Assembly (NCBI RefSeq): GCF_038069765.1
Contig: NZ_JBBPFS010000005.1
Span: 186,001-250,000 of the forward strand
DNA length: 64,000 bases
Direction: 5' to 3'
Source of the DNA: Arthrobacter_B sp038069765
GTDB lineage: Bacteria > Actinomycetota > Actinomycetes > Actinomycetales > Micrococcaceae
Shown here: piece after piece, positions 23,346-30,983 of the stretch
Layout of the letters: the number at the start of each line of letters is the position of its first letter
Numbering within the stretch: position 1 is the stretch's first letter
Notes under the pieces: model-generated
The model's input: only the letters and a program-made list of their open reading frames with translations
What the model was told of the DNA's origin: nothing
The model's database searches: none
Program-made: the position numbers and the translations under genes

Positions 23346-24734
23346 ATGAAGAAAAACACTACATTCCGGGCCGTTGCCGTTGCCGTCCCCGTTTCCTGCG
23401 CCCTTGTTTTTGCCTCCCTTGCAGTTCCCGGAGCAGCTGCTGCAGCTGATCCTTGGACAATGCTCCCGACAATCTCCACCGCCGATACCGCGGATACTGC
23501 CGATACCGCGGATACTGCCGATACTTCTGATATCGCCGATACGGGTGAGGTTCCGCCGGTCATGCCGGATACGCCCCGACCGGACCCGGCAGCCCTTTCC
23601 CCGGAGGCAGCCGACGCCTCGGTGAAGGCCGCTGCCGAGGAAGCCGGCCCGGGATACGGTCCGGAGGCCTTGCCGGAAGCCCTCCCGGAAGGGGCCGGCG
23701 GCGGGCAGGCAGCTGCCCCGGATGCCTCCACCGAATCGGTCCGCAGCGACCGTTTCTCCGGACAGGTCTTTGACCTGATGAATGCCAAACGCAGCGCCGC
23801 CGGCGTTCCCGCCCTCATCTGGAACCAGCACATTGCCGATGTTTCCCAAGGGTGGGCAAACCACCTTCGGGTAGCCACCGCGGATCCAAACTTCGATTGG
23901 GCGGGCATCCACCGCCCCGACGCCGGCGGATCGCTGATTCCCGCCGGCGCGAACTGGTACGGCGAAATCATTGCCTTCAACTTCTCCGCTGCCCAGGTGG
24001 TGGACTGGTGGATGAACTCCCCGGCACACCGGGCCGCCATGCTGGATCCGAGGGAAACCCATACGGGCGTCGGCTACGTGGTGCCGACCAGCGGACCGTA
24101 CAAGGGCTGGCACTTGGTGGTCTCCAACTTGGCCGGCTATCCGAAAACGACCAAGCCCGCAGTGGTGTCTCCGTTCAGCGACCTGGTGGGCGGGCAGAAG
24201 TTCCTCGCCGAGATGAACTGGATGCACAAGCAGGGGGTTTCCACCGGATGGGCGGAAAAGAACGGCACGAGGACGTACCGGCCGTTCCAGCCGGTCAGCC
24301 GCGAGGCGATGGCCGCCTTCATGTACCGGTTGAAGGGGTCACCGAAGTTCGCGGCCCCGGCCAAATCGCCCTTTACCGATGTCTCCGTATCCAATCCGTA
24401 TTACAAGGAAATTGCGTGGCTGGCCTCGACAAAGATTTCCACCGGCTGGGTCCAGAAAAACGGAAGCAAGGTATTTCTGCCGCATGATGCCGTCGACCGG
24501 GATGCGATGGCAGCTTTCCTTTACCGGTTGGCCGGTTCACCGAATTACACGCCGCCCAAGAGTTCCCCCTTTATTGATGTGCCTGTCTCGCATCAGTTCT
24601 ACAAGCAGATTTCCTGGCTGGCTGCCAGCGGTGTCTCCACCGGCTGGCCGGTGGCCAACGGCAAAGCGTACAAACCCGGACAAACCGTCGCCCGGGATGC
24701 CATGGCCGCTTTCATGAAGCGCTGGGCTGCATAG
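23346..24734 (+). CDS. secreted CAP-domain protein with three SLH domains
   Basis: 462 residues. A signal peptide (about 1-33, AVPGAAAAADP) is followed by a Thr-Ala-Asp repeat tract encoded by an 18-bp DNA repeat and an acidic/Pro linker. A CAP/SCP domain follows at about 130-260 (FDLMNAKRSAAGVPALIWNQHIADVSQGWAN, then MNSPAHRAAMLDP). Three SLH repeats at about 265-462 closely resemble those of the GH25 protein upstream (RDAMAAFLYRLAGSP in both). Bacterial CAP proteins are secreted, but their activity is mostly unknown. The ATG has TACGAT just upstream and no good ribosome site. Confidence 0.9.
   Translation: MKKNTTFRAVAVAVPVSCALVFASLAVPGAAAAADPWTMLPTISTADTADTADTADTADTSDIADTGEVPPVMPDTPRPDPAALSPEAADASVKAAAEEAGPGYGPEALPEALPEGAGGGQAAAPDASTESVRSDRFSGQVFDLMNAKRSAAGVPALIWNQHIADVSQGWANHLRVATADPNFDWAGIHRPDAGGSLIPAGANWYGEIIAFNFSAAQVVDWWMNSPAHRAAMLDPRETHTGVGYVVPTSGPYKGWHLVVSNLAGYPKTTKPAVVSPFSDLVGGQKFLAEMNWMHKQGVSTGWAEKNGTRTYRPFQPVSREAMAAFMYRLKGSPKFAAPAKSPFTDVSVSNPYYKEIAWLASTKISTGWVQKNGSKVFLPHDAVDRDAMAAFLYRLAGSPNYTPPKSSPFIDVPVSHQFYKQISWLAASGVSTGWPVANGKAYKPGQTVARDAMAAFMKRWAA
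23481..23525 (+). repeat. 18-bp tandem repeat inside the CAP-SLH gene
   Basis: GCCGATACCGCGGATACT occurs at 23481-23498 and 23499-23516, with a partial third copy. It encodes the Ala-Asp-Thr-Ala-Asp-Thr tract and, as a multiple of three, can change length without a frameshift. Confidence 0.9.
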
Positions 24735-24777
24735 GGGGCCAAAAGCCAGGAGCCAGGCTCTGCTGCTGAAGCAGCGG

Positions 24778-24814
24778 CCGGACCGCTCCCCACCCCCCCC
24801 CGGGGGCGGTCCGG
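24778..24814. terminator. GC-rich hairpin between convergent genes
   Basis: CCGGACCGC (24778-24786) pairs with GCGGTCCGG (24806-24814), extended by C4/G4 after a one-base bulge, and the loop contains a run of nine C (24793-24801). It lies between the CAP-SLH stop and the epimerase stop and may serve both strands. There is no T run. Confidence 0.6.
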
Positions 24815-25792
24815 TTAGCGGCCGGCGGCCAGGGCGTCCGAGAGCGCCATGAAATCCGGGTCGATCTTCTGCTCGTCGGGATGGGCGTCGTACCAGCTCA
24901 GAATCTCGGCGGCACCCTCCGCGAAGGGAATTTCGGCAGCGAACCCCGGCACCAGTGCCTTGATCTTTGAGTTGTCGAAAATGACCGAGTGGGACTTGTC
25001 GCCCAGCAGGCCCGGCCCGCGCCCGGGGTCCCGGGCGGCAATGGTCTCCGAAGCGACATGGACCAGCTCGGGTTCCGGCACGCCGGCGGCCGCTGCCAGG
25101 ATCCGGTACACCTCGTTCCAGGGCAGGAACTCATCGGAAGTAATGGTGTAGCTGTCGCCAACCGCCTCGCCGCGGCCGAGCAGCCCGGTGAAGGCCCGGG
25201 CGAAGTCCCGGCTGTGGGTCAGCGTCCACAGCGAGGTACCGTCGCCGTGCACCAGCACCGGAAGTCCGGCACGCATCCGGTGCAGGTCCGTCCATCCGCC
25301 CATGAGGGGGATCATCGTGCGGTCATAGGTGTGGGAAGGCCGGACCACGGTGCCCGGAAACCCCTCGTCCCGATAGGCGGAGACGAGGAGGTCCTCGCAG
25401 GCGATTTTGTCGCGGGAGTACTGCCAGAACGGGTTGCGCAGGGGAGTGGACTCCAGGATCGGAAGCCGGGCCGGGGGCTTCTGGTATGCCGAGGCGGAAC
25501 TGATGAACACATAGTGGCCGGTGCGGCCGCGGAACAGGTCCATCCCGGCGGCCAGCTGCTCGGGAACAAAGGAAATAAAGTCGGCGACGGCGTCAAAGTC
25601 GCGGCCCCCGAGAGCTTTTGACGCGGCCGCGGCATCGCGGATGTCCGCGTGGAGGACTTCCACGCCGGGCGGTACCGGCCGGGTGGCGGAAACTCCGCGG
25701 TTCAGCAGTGTCACGCGGTGTCCAAGCCGGCTTGCGTGCTCGGCGACGGCGGAACTGATGACTCCCGTTCCGCCAATGAGAAGAATATCCAT
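24815..25792 (-). CDS. NAD-dependent epimerase/dehydratase (extended SDR)
   Basis: 325 residues. The Rossmann start MDILLIGGTGVISSAV carries the GxxGxxS nucleotide loop, and LLNRG and ADIRD follow. The catalytic Ser and Tyr region is FISSASAYQK, with YSRDKIACE supplying the YxxxK. The later VVRPSHTYDRT and SRDFARAF segments match the NAD-dependent epimerase/dehydratase family. The substrate, probably a nucleotide sugar or other keto compound, is not identifiable. The ATG at 25790-25792 has AGGGAA upstream. Confidence 0.87.
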   Translation of the reverse strand: MDILLIGGTGVISSAVAEHASRLGHRVTLLNRGVSATRPVPPGVEVLHADIRDAAAASKALGGRDFDAVADFISFVPEQLAAGMDLFRGRTGHYVFISSASAYQKPPARLPILESTPLRNPFWQYSRDKIACEDLLVSAYRDEGFPGTVVRPSHTYDRTMIPLMGGWTDLHRMRAGLPVLVHGDGTSLWTLTHSRDFARAFTGLLGRGEAVGDSYTITSDEFLPWNEVYRILAAAAGVPEPELVHVASETIAARDPGRGPGLLGDKSHSVIFDNSKIKALVPGFAAEIPFAEGAAEILSWYDAHPDEQKIDPDFMALSDALAAGR

Positions 25793-25895
25793 GTGCGTTC
25801 CCTGACCGGTCGTAAGGGCCGCGTCGGGGGATGCACGCGCGGCACGGAGGAGAGTCCGCAGGCCCATTCTGCAGCACGATCCGGATTCTGTCCCG

Positions 25896-26252
25896 TTATT
25901 CTCCGGTGCGCTCCCCGGTGCGCTCCCCGGTGCGCTCGCCGGTGCGCTCGCCAAGGCCGGTCTTGCGGCCGCCGCTGGAGCGCCTGGTCACGGCCGATGC
26001 CCAGACCCAGGTGGCCCGGCGGATTCCGGCGTCGGTCCACAGCACCTGCACCGCCCTGGCGTTCCACGTGCAGGCTTCGCCCTTGACCTGCTCCGCAGCG
26101 TTCGGGAACCGGATCCAGGCCCAGACAGGGATGCCCGGCACGGAGGTAGTTGCCGGGTGATGCTCAAAATCCAGCTCTTCCGGGGTGAGTTCAATCGGCT
26201 CCGCGCGCCGGGCGTAGCGGGCGGCGAGCCGTGCCGCCGCTTCCTGATCCAT
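25896..26252 (-). CDS. uncharacterised small protein with C-terminal TGER repeats, next to a LexA-like site
   Basis: 118 residues, no recognised family. A helical N-terminus (DQEAAARLAARYARRAEPIELTPEELDFEHH) is followed by a Trp-rich beta-like core (VPGIPVWAWIRFP, ARAVQVLWTDAG, TWVWASAVTRR). The C-terminal 20 residues are repeats of T-G-E-R. It is divergent from an SRAP gene; the LexA-like site at 26262-26277 begins 9 bp before its ATG, so it may be SOS-induced. The ATG at 26250-26252 was chosen because the longer frame would run through the regulatory region. Confidence 0.7.
   Translation of the reverse strand: MDQEAAARLAARYARRAEPIELTPEELDFEHHPATTSVPGIPVWAWIRFPNAAEQVKGEACTWNARAVQVLWTDAGIRRATWVWASAVTRRSSGGRKTGLGERTGERTGERTGERTGE
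25903..25950 (-). repeat. 12-bp tandem repeat, four copies, in the 118-aa gene
   Basis: CCGGTGCGCTCC at 25903-25914 and 25915-25926, and CCGGTGCGCTCG at 25927-25938 and 25939-25950 (plus strand). It encodes the Thr-Gly-Glu-Arg repeats at the C-terminus and keeps the reading frame if the copy number changes. Confidence 0.92.
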
Positions 26253-26261
26253 GGTTAAAAG

Positions 26262-26277
26262 TAGAACACATATTCGA
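26262..26277. promoter_or_regulatory. LexA-like SOS box between the SRAP gene and the 118-aa gene
   Basis: TAGAACACATATTCGA matches the actinobacterial LexA consensus TCGAAC-N4-GTTCGA at 10 of 12 positions. Its position between an SRAP gene and a divergent small gene supports function. By sequence alone such a match would be expected about twice by chance in a window this size. Confidence 0.55.
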
Positions 26278-26325
26278 ATGGTCGGATGCTGGGGAGTACT
26301 CCCCTCCTGCAGGCACAATGGGAAC

Positions 26326-27123
26326 ATGTGCGGACGTTACGTGATGGCAAAGGCAACATCGGACCTGGTGGCGGCGTTTTCCGCCGACCAAGCTGTGGGA
26401 GAGGACATTGCTCCCTCCTGGAACGTCGCACCAACGGACGACGTGCGGATTGTCACTGAGCGCGCCCGCCGCAGGGCAGGCGACGGCAGCGCCGCCGTCG
26501 ACAGTTCCGCCGAAAGTGACGGTTCCGCGGCCGACGACGGCGGGAGCGCAGGCGGTGACGCCGTAGTGCGGCGGCTGGCTACGGCCAAGTGGGGCCTGGT
26601 GCCCGTCTGGGCGAAGGATCCCAAAATCGGCGCACGGATGATTAATGCCCGCCGGGAAACCGTCCTCGAGAAGCCGGCGTTCCGGAAAGCAGCCCGGAAG
26701 CGCCGGGCGCTGGTTCCGGCCGACGGTTATTACGAGTGGGAAAAATCCGGTTCCGCCAAGATCCCCACCTACCTGTATTCACCGTCGGAGGATCCTTTGG
26801 CGTTCGCCGGTCTCTATGAGTACTGGCCCGACCCTTCGCTGCCCGAGGACCACGAGCACAAGTGGCTGGTGAGCTTCACCATCATCACCACCGCAGCCAG
26901 TGATGCCCTGGGGCACATCCATGACCGGACGCCGCTGATTGTTCCGCAGGACCTGTACGGAGACTGGCTGGACCCGGGGCTGACGGAAACGGCCGAGGTC
27001 CAGCAGCTTTTGGACGCCGTGCCGGAACCGGTGCTGACTCCCCGGGTAGTGTCCAGCGAGGTGAACTCGGTTCGCAACAACGGCCCCCAGCTGATCCATC
27101 CGGTCGACGGCGCCGCAGAATAG
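26326..27123 (+). CDS. SRAP domain protein (YedK/HMCES type), copy 1
   Basis: 265 residues. MCGRYVMAK exposes the catalytic Cys2 after Met removal. The other active-site positions are in MINARRETV (Asn), DGYYEWEK (Glu) and HIHDRTPL (His). Family members covalently trap abasic sites in single-stranded DNA and protect them until repair. A low-complexity Ser/Ala/Asp insertion of about 25 residues (around 65-90) is unusual. The start is required by the catalytic Cys2. An upstream CACAAT seven bases before the ATG could be a leaderless -10. A second SRAP gene lies at 36659. Confidence 0.93.
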   Translation: MCGRYVMAKATSDLVAAFSADQAVGEDIAPSWNVAPTDDVRIVTERARRRAGDGSAAVDSSAESDGSAADDGGSAGGDAVVRRLATAKWGLVPVWAKDPKIGARMINARRETVLEKPAFRKAARKRRALVPADGYYEWEKSGSAKIPTYLYSPSEDPLAFAGLYEYWPDPSLPEDHEHKWLVSFTIITTAASDALGHIHDRTPLIVPQDLYGDWLDPGLTETAEVQQLLDAVPEPVLTPRVVSSEVNSVRNNGPQLIHPVDGAAE

Positions 27124-27130
27124 GAACCGG

Positions 27131-28102
27131 CTACCAGGCGTAGTCCTCAGGAGCTGTGCGGTGGCCGGGGAAAATGCCGTCGAGCCGGCTGAGTGTGTCA
27201 GCGTCGAGTTCAACGTCCAGGGCCTTCAGCGCGTCGTCAAGCTGCGCCTGGATCCGCGGCCCCACGATCGGCGCGGTGACCGCCGGCTGGTGCAGCAGCC
27301 AGGCCAGGGCGAGGATCCCCGGCGCAACTCCGAGTTCGTCGGCGAAGTCCTCATACTGCGCCAGAGCATCCCGGTGGGTTTCCAGGGCCGCTTTGGCGCG
27401 GCCCTCCGCCCGGCGCCCGCCCTGTTCCGTTTTCTTCAGCACGCCGCCCAGCAGGCCGCCCTCCAACGGTGACCACGGGAGCAAGCCCAGGCCGTAATGC
27501 TGCGCTGCCGGAATAACCTCGAGCTCAACCGTGCGGCTGATCAGGTTGTAGATGGACTGCTCACTGACCAGCCCGTTGAAGTTCCTGCGGCGTGCGGCTT
27601 CCTGGGCCTGGCCGATATGCCAGCCCGCAAAGTTCGAACTGCCGTTGTAGATGATTTTGCCCTGCTGCACGGCAACTTCCATGGCCTGCCAAATCTCGTC
27701 CCACGGCGTGTTCCGGTCCACATGGTGGAACTGGTAAAGATCGATGTAGTCGGTCTGCAGCCGCTTGAGGCTCGCGTCCAGGGCGCGGCGGATATTCAGT
27801 GCCGAAAGGAACGTGTCATTGGGACGCTCACTCATGGAGCCGTACAGCTTGGTGGCCAGCACGGTGTCTTCCCGCCGTCCGCCGCCCTTGGCGAACCAGC
27901 GGCCAACGATCTCTTCGGTCCAGCCCTTCTGCTCGCCCCAGCCGTAAACGTTGGCAGTGTCAAAGAAGTTGATGCCGGCCTCGCGTGCGGAGTCCATAAT
28001 GGCGTGCGCATCGGCCTCTTCGGTCTTGGGTCCGAAGTTCATGGTGCCCAGGCACAGGCGGGATACGTTCAGGCCGGAGCGGCCCAAATGGGTGTATTGC
28101 AT
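27131..28102 (-). CDS. aldo/keto reductase
   Basis: 323 residues of a TIM-barrel NADPH oxidoreductase. The catalytic tetrad is visible: Asp and Tyr in NFFDTANVYGWGE, Lys in VLATKLYG and His in YQFHHVD. The cofactor-binding C-terminal part (VTAPIVGPRIQAQLDD) is also present. It belongs to the YghZ/voltage-gated-channel-beta-like branch that reduces diverse aldehydes. The physiological substrate is unknown. It converges on the SRAP gene, with 7 bp between the stops. Confidence 0.92.
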   Translation of the reverse strand: MQYTHLGRSGLNVSRLCLGTMNFGPKTEEADAHAIMDSAREAGINFFDTANVYGWGEQKGWTEEIVGRWFAKGGGRREDTVLATKLYGSMSERPNDTFLSALNIRRALDASLKRLQTDYIDLYQFHHVDRNTPWDEIWQAMEVAVQQGKIIYNGSSNFAGWHIGQAQEAARRRNFNGLVSEQSIYNLISRTVELEVIPAAQHYGLGLLPWSPLEGGLLGGVLKKTEQGGRRAEGRAKAALETHRDALAQYEDFADELGVAPGILALAWLLHQPAVTAPIVGPRIQAQLDDALKALDVELDADTLSRLDGIFPGHRTAPEDYAW

Positions 28103-28323
28103 GAAACCCTCGCTTGGAGTAGGAAGCCGCTTTCTGTGCCGCCGGGCGGAGGCAAGCGGTGCAGGACTTATTCTGCGTGCTCAGGTGCGCTCCGGCTAGG
28201 GGCGCCCGGCGCCTGAGGATGCTCGCCGACGCCGGCGGGCGTCCCTTAAGCTGCCGCGCACAGGCTGCGGCGCACGGGCTGAGGTAGCCTGAACACACAA
28301 AACCTGAATCACAAGGAGGCTTC

Positions 28324-29112
28324 GTGCCCGAGTCGTACTACCGCGCCCTGGGCGAGGAAAGCTTTGAGTCCACTATCCACACCCAGGGTGCCTGGAATGA
28401 CCACGAGCAGCACATGTCGCCGGTCTCGGGCCTGCTGGCCTACGCGCTGGAGAACTGCAGCCCGCGTGCCGATATGCGGCTGGCGCGGATTAGCTACGAC
28501 ATCCTTGGCGTCATTCCCCGCGGCACCTTCGATGTGCGGACGAAGATCCTCCGGCCGGGCCGCACCATTGAACTGCTCGAAGCCGAGTTGATCGCGGAAG
28601 GCCGGGCGGCAGTGCGGGCCACCGCCTGGCGGCTGGCCGTGGGGTCCACCGGAGAAGTCGCGGCCCTGGAGGACGCACGGATGCCGGGTCCGGAGGGCCT
28701 GGGCACCGCCTTCGATATGACGCAGTGGCCGGGCGACTTCATTAATTCCCTGGACTTCCGGGCGGTGGAGGGCCTGCGGCCGGGCCGCGGCCAAATTTGG
28801 GTGCGGACCCCGTACGAGATGGTGGAAGGCGCACCCTCCAGTGACCTCGTGCGGCTGGTGGGTCTGGTGGACACCGCCAACGGTGTTGCCGCACGGGTCC
28901 CCCCGGGAGGGGACAGCTACATGTTTCCCAATGTTGACCTGCAGATCCACCTCCACCGTTCACCCCGGGGCGAGTGGCTGGGGCTGGACACCCGGGTGAC
29001 GTTCGGAACCGACGGCATCGGCCTGACATCCTCCGTGCTGCATGACCTTGAGGGGCCCTTTGGCCGCAGTGAACAGATCCTGACCGTGCGCCGTCTCGGC
29101 GGCCGGTCCTAA
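28324..29112 (+). CDS. TesB-like acyl-CoA thioesterase family protein
   Basis: 262 residues, two hot-dog-like halves. The N-terminal half has HTQGAWNDHEQHMSPVSGLL followed by RISYDILGVIPRGTFDVRTKILRPGRTIELLEAELI, the pattern of acyl-CoA thioesterase family proteins. The second half ends with WLGLDTRVTFGTDGIGLTSSVLHD. It probably hydrolyses an acyl-CoA, substrate unknown. The start is GTG at 28324, fixed by a near-perfect AAGGAGG five bases upstream. A lipoate-ligase-like gene follows after 11 bp, likely in the same transcript. Confidence 0.85.
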   Translation: MPESYYRALGEESFESTIHTQGAWNDHEQHMSPVSGLLAYALENCSPRADMRLARISYDILGVIPRGTFDVRTKILRPGRTIELLEAELIAEGRAAVRATAWRLAVGSTGEVAALEDARMPGPEGLGTAFDMTQWPGDFINSLDFRAVEGLRPGRGQIWVRTPYEMVEGAPSSDLVRLVGLVDTANGVAARVPPGGDSYMFPNVDLQIHLHRSPRGEWLGLDTRVTFGTDGIGLTSSVLHDLEGPFGRSEQILTVRRLGGRS

Positions 29113-29123
29113 GGCTGCAGCCC

Positions 29124-29945
29124 GTGTCGCAGGAAGCACTCCCAGCCTCCGCCGCCCCCGGCCCGGCACCCCTCGCCGTCGTGCGCCAGGACCGCACCCT
29201 GGGTGCCGCCGGTGACCTGGATTTTGCCCTGTCCATGCTGGACGCCGCCCGCACTGGGACCCTTGGTCCCGTGCTTCGCCTCTACCGCCCCGAGCCCACC
29301 GTGGCGCTGGGCCAGCGGGACGCCCGGCTGCCCGGGTTCGACGCCGCGGCCGAGGCCTGCAGGCAGCAGGGCTTCGAACCGCTGATCCGCAAGGCAGGCG
29401 GACGCGCCGCCGCCTACCACCGCGGCTGCCTGGTCCTGGACCATGTGGAACCCGGCGGTGACGGAGTGGCGGGGTCCCGGGCGCGGTTCGGGGACTTCGG
29501 CGAGTTGTATGCCTCGGCGCTGCGGCGGGCCGGCATCAACGCTGCGGTGGGGGAAATCCCTGGTGAATACTGCCCGGGGGAATTCACCGTTCACGGCACC
29601 ACGGATGCCGGCCGGAAGATCAAGTTGGTTGGAACAGCTCAGCGGGTGGTCTCCGGTGCCTGGCTTTTCTCCTCGGTGGTGGTGGTCCGGGACGCTGCAC
29701 CGCTGCGCCGGGTTCTGACTGCCTGCTACTCCGCCCTGGGGCTGGAATGGGACCCCGGTACCGCCGGCGCCGCGGAGGACGCAGGGGGAGGTGCCGCCGC
29801 CGACAGCTCCCTGATGGACACCGTTGAAGCGGCACTGCTTGAGGCCTACGGTGCCCGGCGGCCGCTTGCCGCGGGAAGTTTCGACGCACTCACAGCGTCT
29901 CTGGGCGGCGGCACCACCGTGCAAAACGCCGCGCGGATCCAGTAA
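29124..29945 (+). CDS. lipoate-protein ligase A family protein
   Basis: 273 residues of the BPL/LplA catalytic fold. LRLYRPEPTVALGQRD and LIRKAGGRAAAYHRGCLVLDHV correspond to the conserved Arg-Arg-Gly-Gly ligand-binding region, and DAGRKIKLVGTAQRVVSGAWLFSSVVVV matches the catalytic Lys region. The Arg-Arg-Gly-Gly motif reads RKAGGRAA here. It may transfer lipoate or octanoate to a carrier domain. Start is GTG at 29124, 11 bp after the thioesterase gene. An Ala/Gly-rich loop interrupts the C-terminal part. Confidence 0.8.
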   Translation: MSQEALPASAAPGPAPLAVVRQDRTLGAAGDLDFALSMLDAARTGTLGPVLRLYRPEPTVALGQRDARLPGFDAAAEACRQQGFEPLIRKAGGRAAAYHRGCLVLDHVEPGGDGVAGSRARFGDFGELYASALRRAGINAAVGEIPGEYCPGEFTVHGTTDAGRKIKLVGTAQRVVSGAWLFSSVVVVRDAAPLRRVLTACYSALGLEWDPGTAGAAEDAGGGAAADSSLMDTVEAALLEAYGARRPLAAGSFDALTASLGGGTTVQNAARIQ

Positions 29946-30053
29946 TCTGTGCATCGATCAGTAAGCTTGCTTTAGGCCCTGCCTTGCTGCACGAAGACTC
30001 CGCTGCACCAGGATTTAGTCGTATTAAGAACACCGCCGGATAAAGGAAAACCA

Positions 30054-30872
30054 TTGGCCAAAAACACCACCAAAAACACCGTCGAAAACACCGCGCTGCG
30101 GCTCAAGGCAGTCCTGGAGGTCCTGGCTGCGGAGGATCCGTCCGCGCAGCGCCGGATCAGCCGCGGCGAAGTCCTCGCCGCTGCCATTACCCGGGTGCCG
30201 CTGAAAGACCGCGAGTCCGAGCTGCTGGCCAGCGGTGCGGCCCGCGGGGAGCGGGCCCTCGCCAATGCCACCAGCAAGCTGGTCAAGGCCGGATGGATCA
30301 CCAAAGAAGGCCGGGCGGGCTGGAGCATTACGGTTCACGGGCGTCAGGCCCTGAAGGATTTTCCGGAGACGGCTGACCTGCTGGCTGCCATGGACGGTAC
30401 GGTTCCGGCGGCAGCGGACAGCCCCGGAACTGCTGCGGACACTTCCGAAGCGGCCGCCGAGGCCGTCGTTGAAGAGGCACTGCAGGCGGCCGTCGCGGAG
30501 CCGGAACTCCCGCAGGAACAGCACGGGGCGCATCAGGGCGCGGAACTGCCCGAACCGTCCTTTCCGCAGCCGGGCTCCGTTGTGGTGGCCGGAAACCTGG
30601 GCGTGTTGGGCGGGGCAGACTGGGACCCGGCCGGAAAGGACCTGCAGCTTACCTTCGACCGCAGCGACGAGTTGTGGAAGCTCACCGCGGATCTTCCCGC
30701 AGGCCACTACGAATACAAGGTGGCGCTGAACGGTTCCTGGGAGGAGAACTACGGCAGGGACGGGCACCGGGACGGAGCGAACCTGGACATGGTGCACGAC
30801 GGCGGCCCGCTGACCTTCCTTTACGACCACGCGACACACCTGGTCATCACGAAGCCGGACGTCAGCGGGTAG
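30054..30872 (+). CDS. winged-helix protein with a C-terminal X25 (pullulanase-type) domain
   Basis: 272 residues. Residues about 1-110 look like a winged helix (RISRGEVLAAAI, then LANATSKLVKAGWITKEGRAGWSITVHGRQAL), similar to the Mrr N-terminal domain. An acidic Ala/Glu linker spans about 115-175. Residues about 180-272 match the X25 domain found ahead of amylopullulanase catalytic domains (GGADWDPAGKDLQL, LPAGHYEYKVALNGSWEENYG). No catalytic glycosidase domain is present. Start is TTG at 30054 with AAAGGA upstream. No signal peptide is seen, so it should be cytoplasmic; it may link DNA or nucleoprotein binding to glycogen, but this is inference. Confidence 0.75.
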   Translation: MAKNTTKNTVENTALRLKAVLEVLAAEDPSAQRRISRGEVLAAAITRVPLKDRESELLASGAARGERALANATSKLVKAGWITKEGRAGWSITVHGRQALKDFPETADLLAAMDGTVPAAADSPGTAADTSEAAAEAVVEEALQAAVAEPELPQEQHGAHQGAELPEPSFPQPGSVVVAGNLGVLGGADWDPAGKDLQLTFDRSDELWKLTADLPAGHYEYKVALNGSWEENYGRDGHRDGANLDMVHDGGPLTFLYDHATHLVITKPDVSG

Positions 30873-30983
30873 GCCCCGCCGTTCCGGCAGTCCGGAGCCG
30901 GCACTCCGGGGCTAGCGGTCCGCTGCTTCCGGGGCCAGGCCGTGCCTGGCCAAAAACCCCAGCACGGTGTCGGCTGCAATTCG

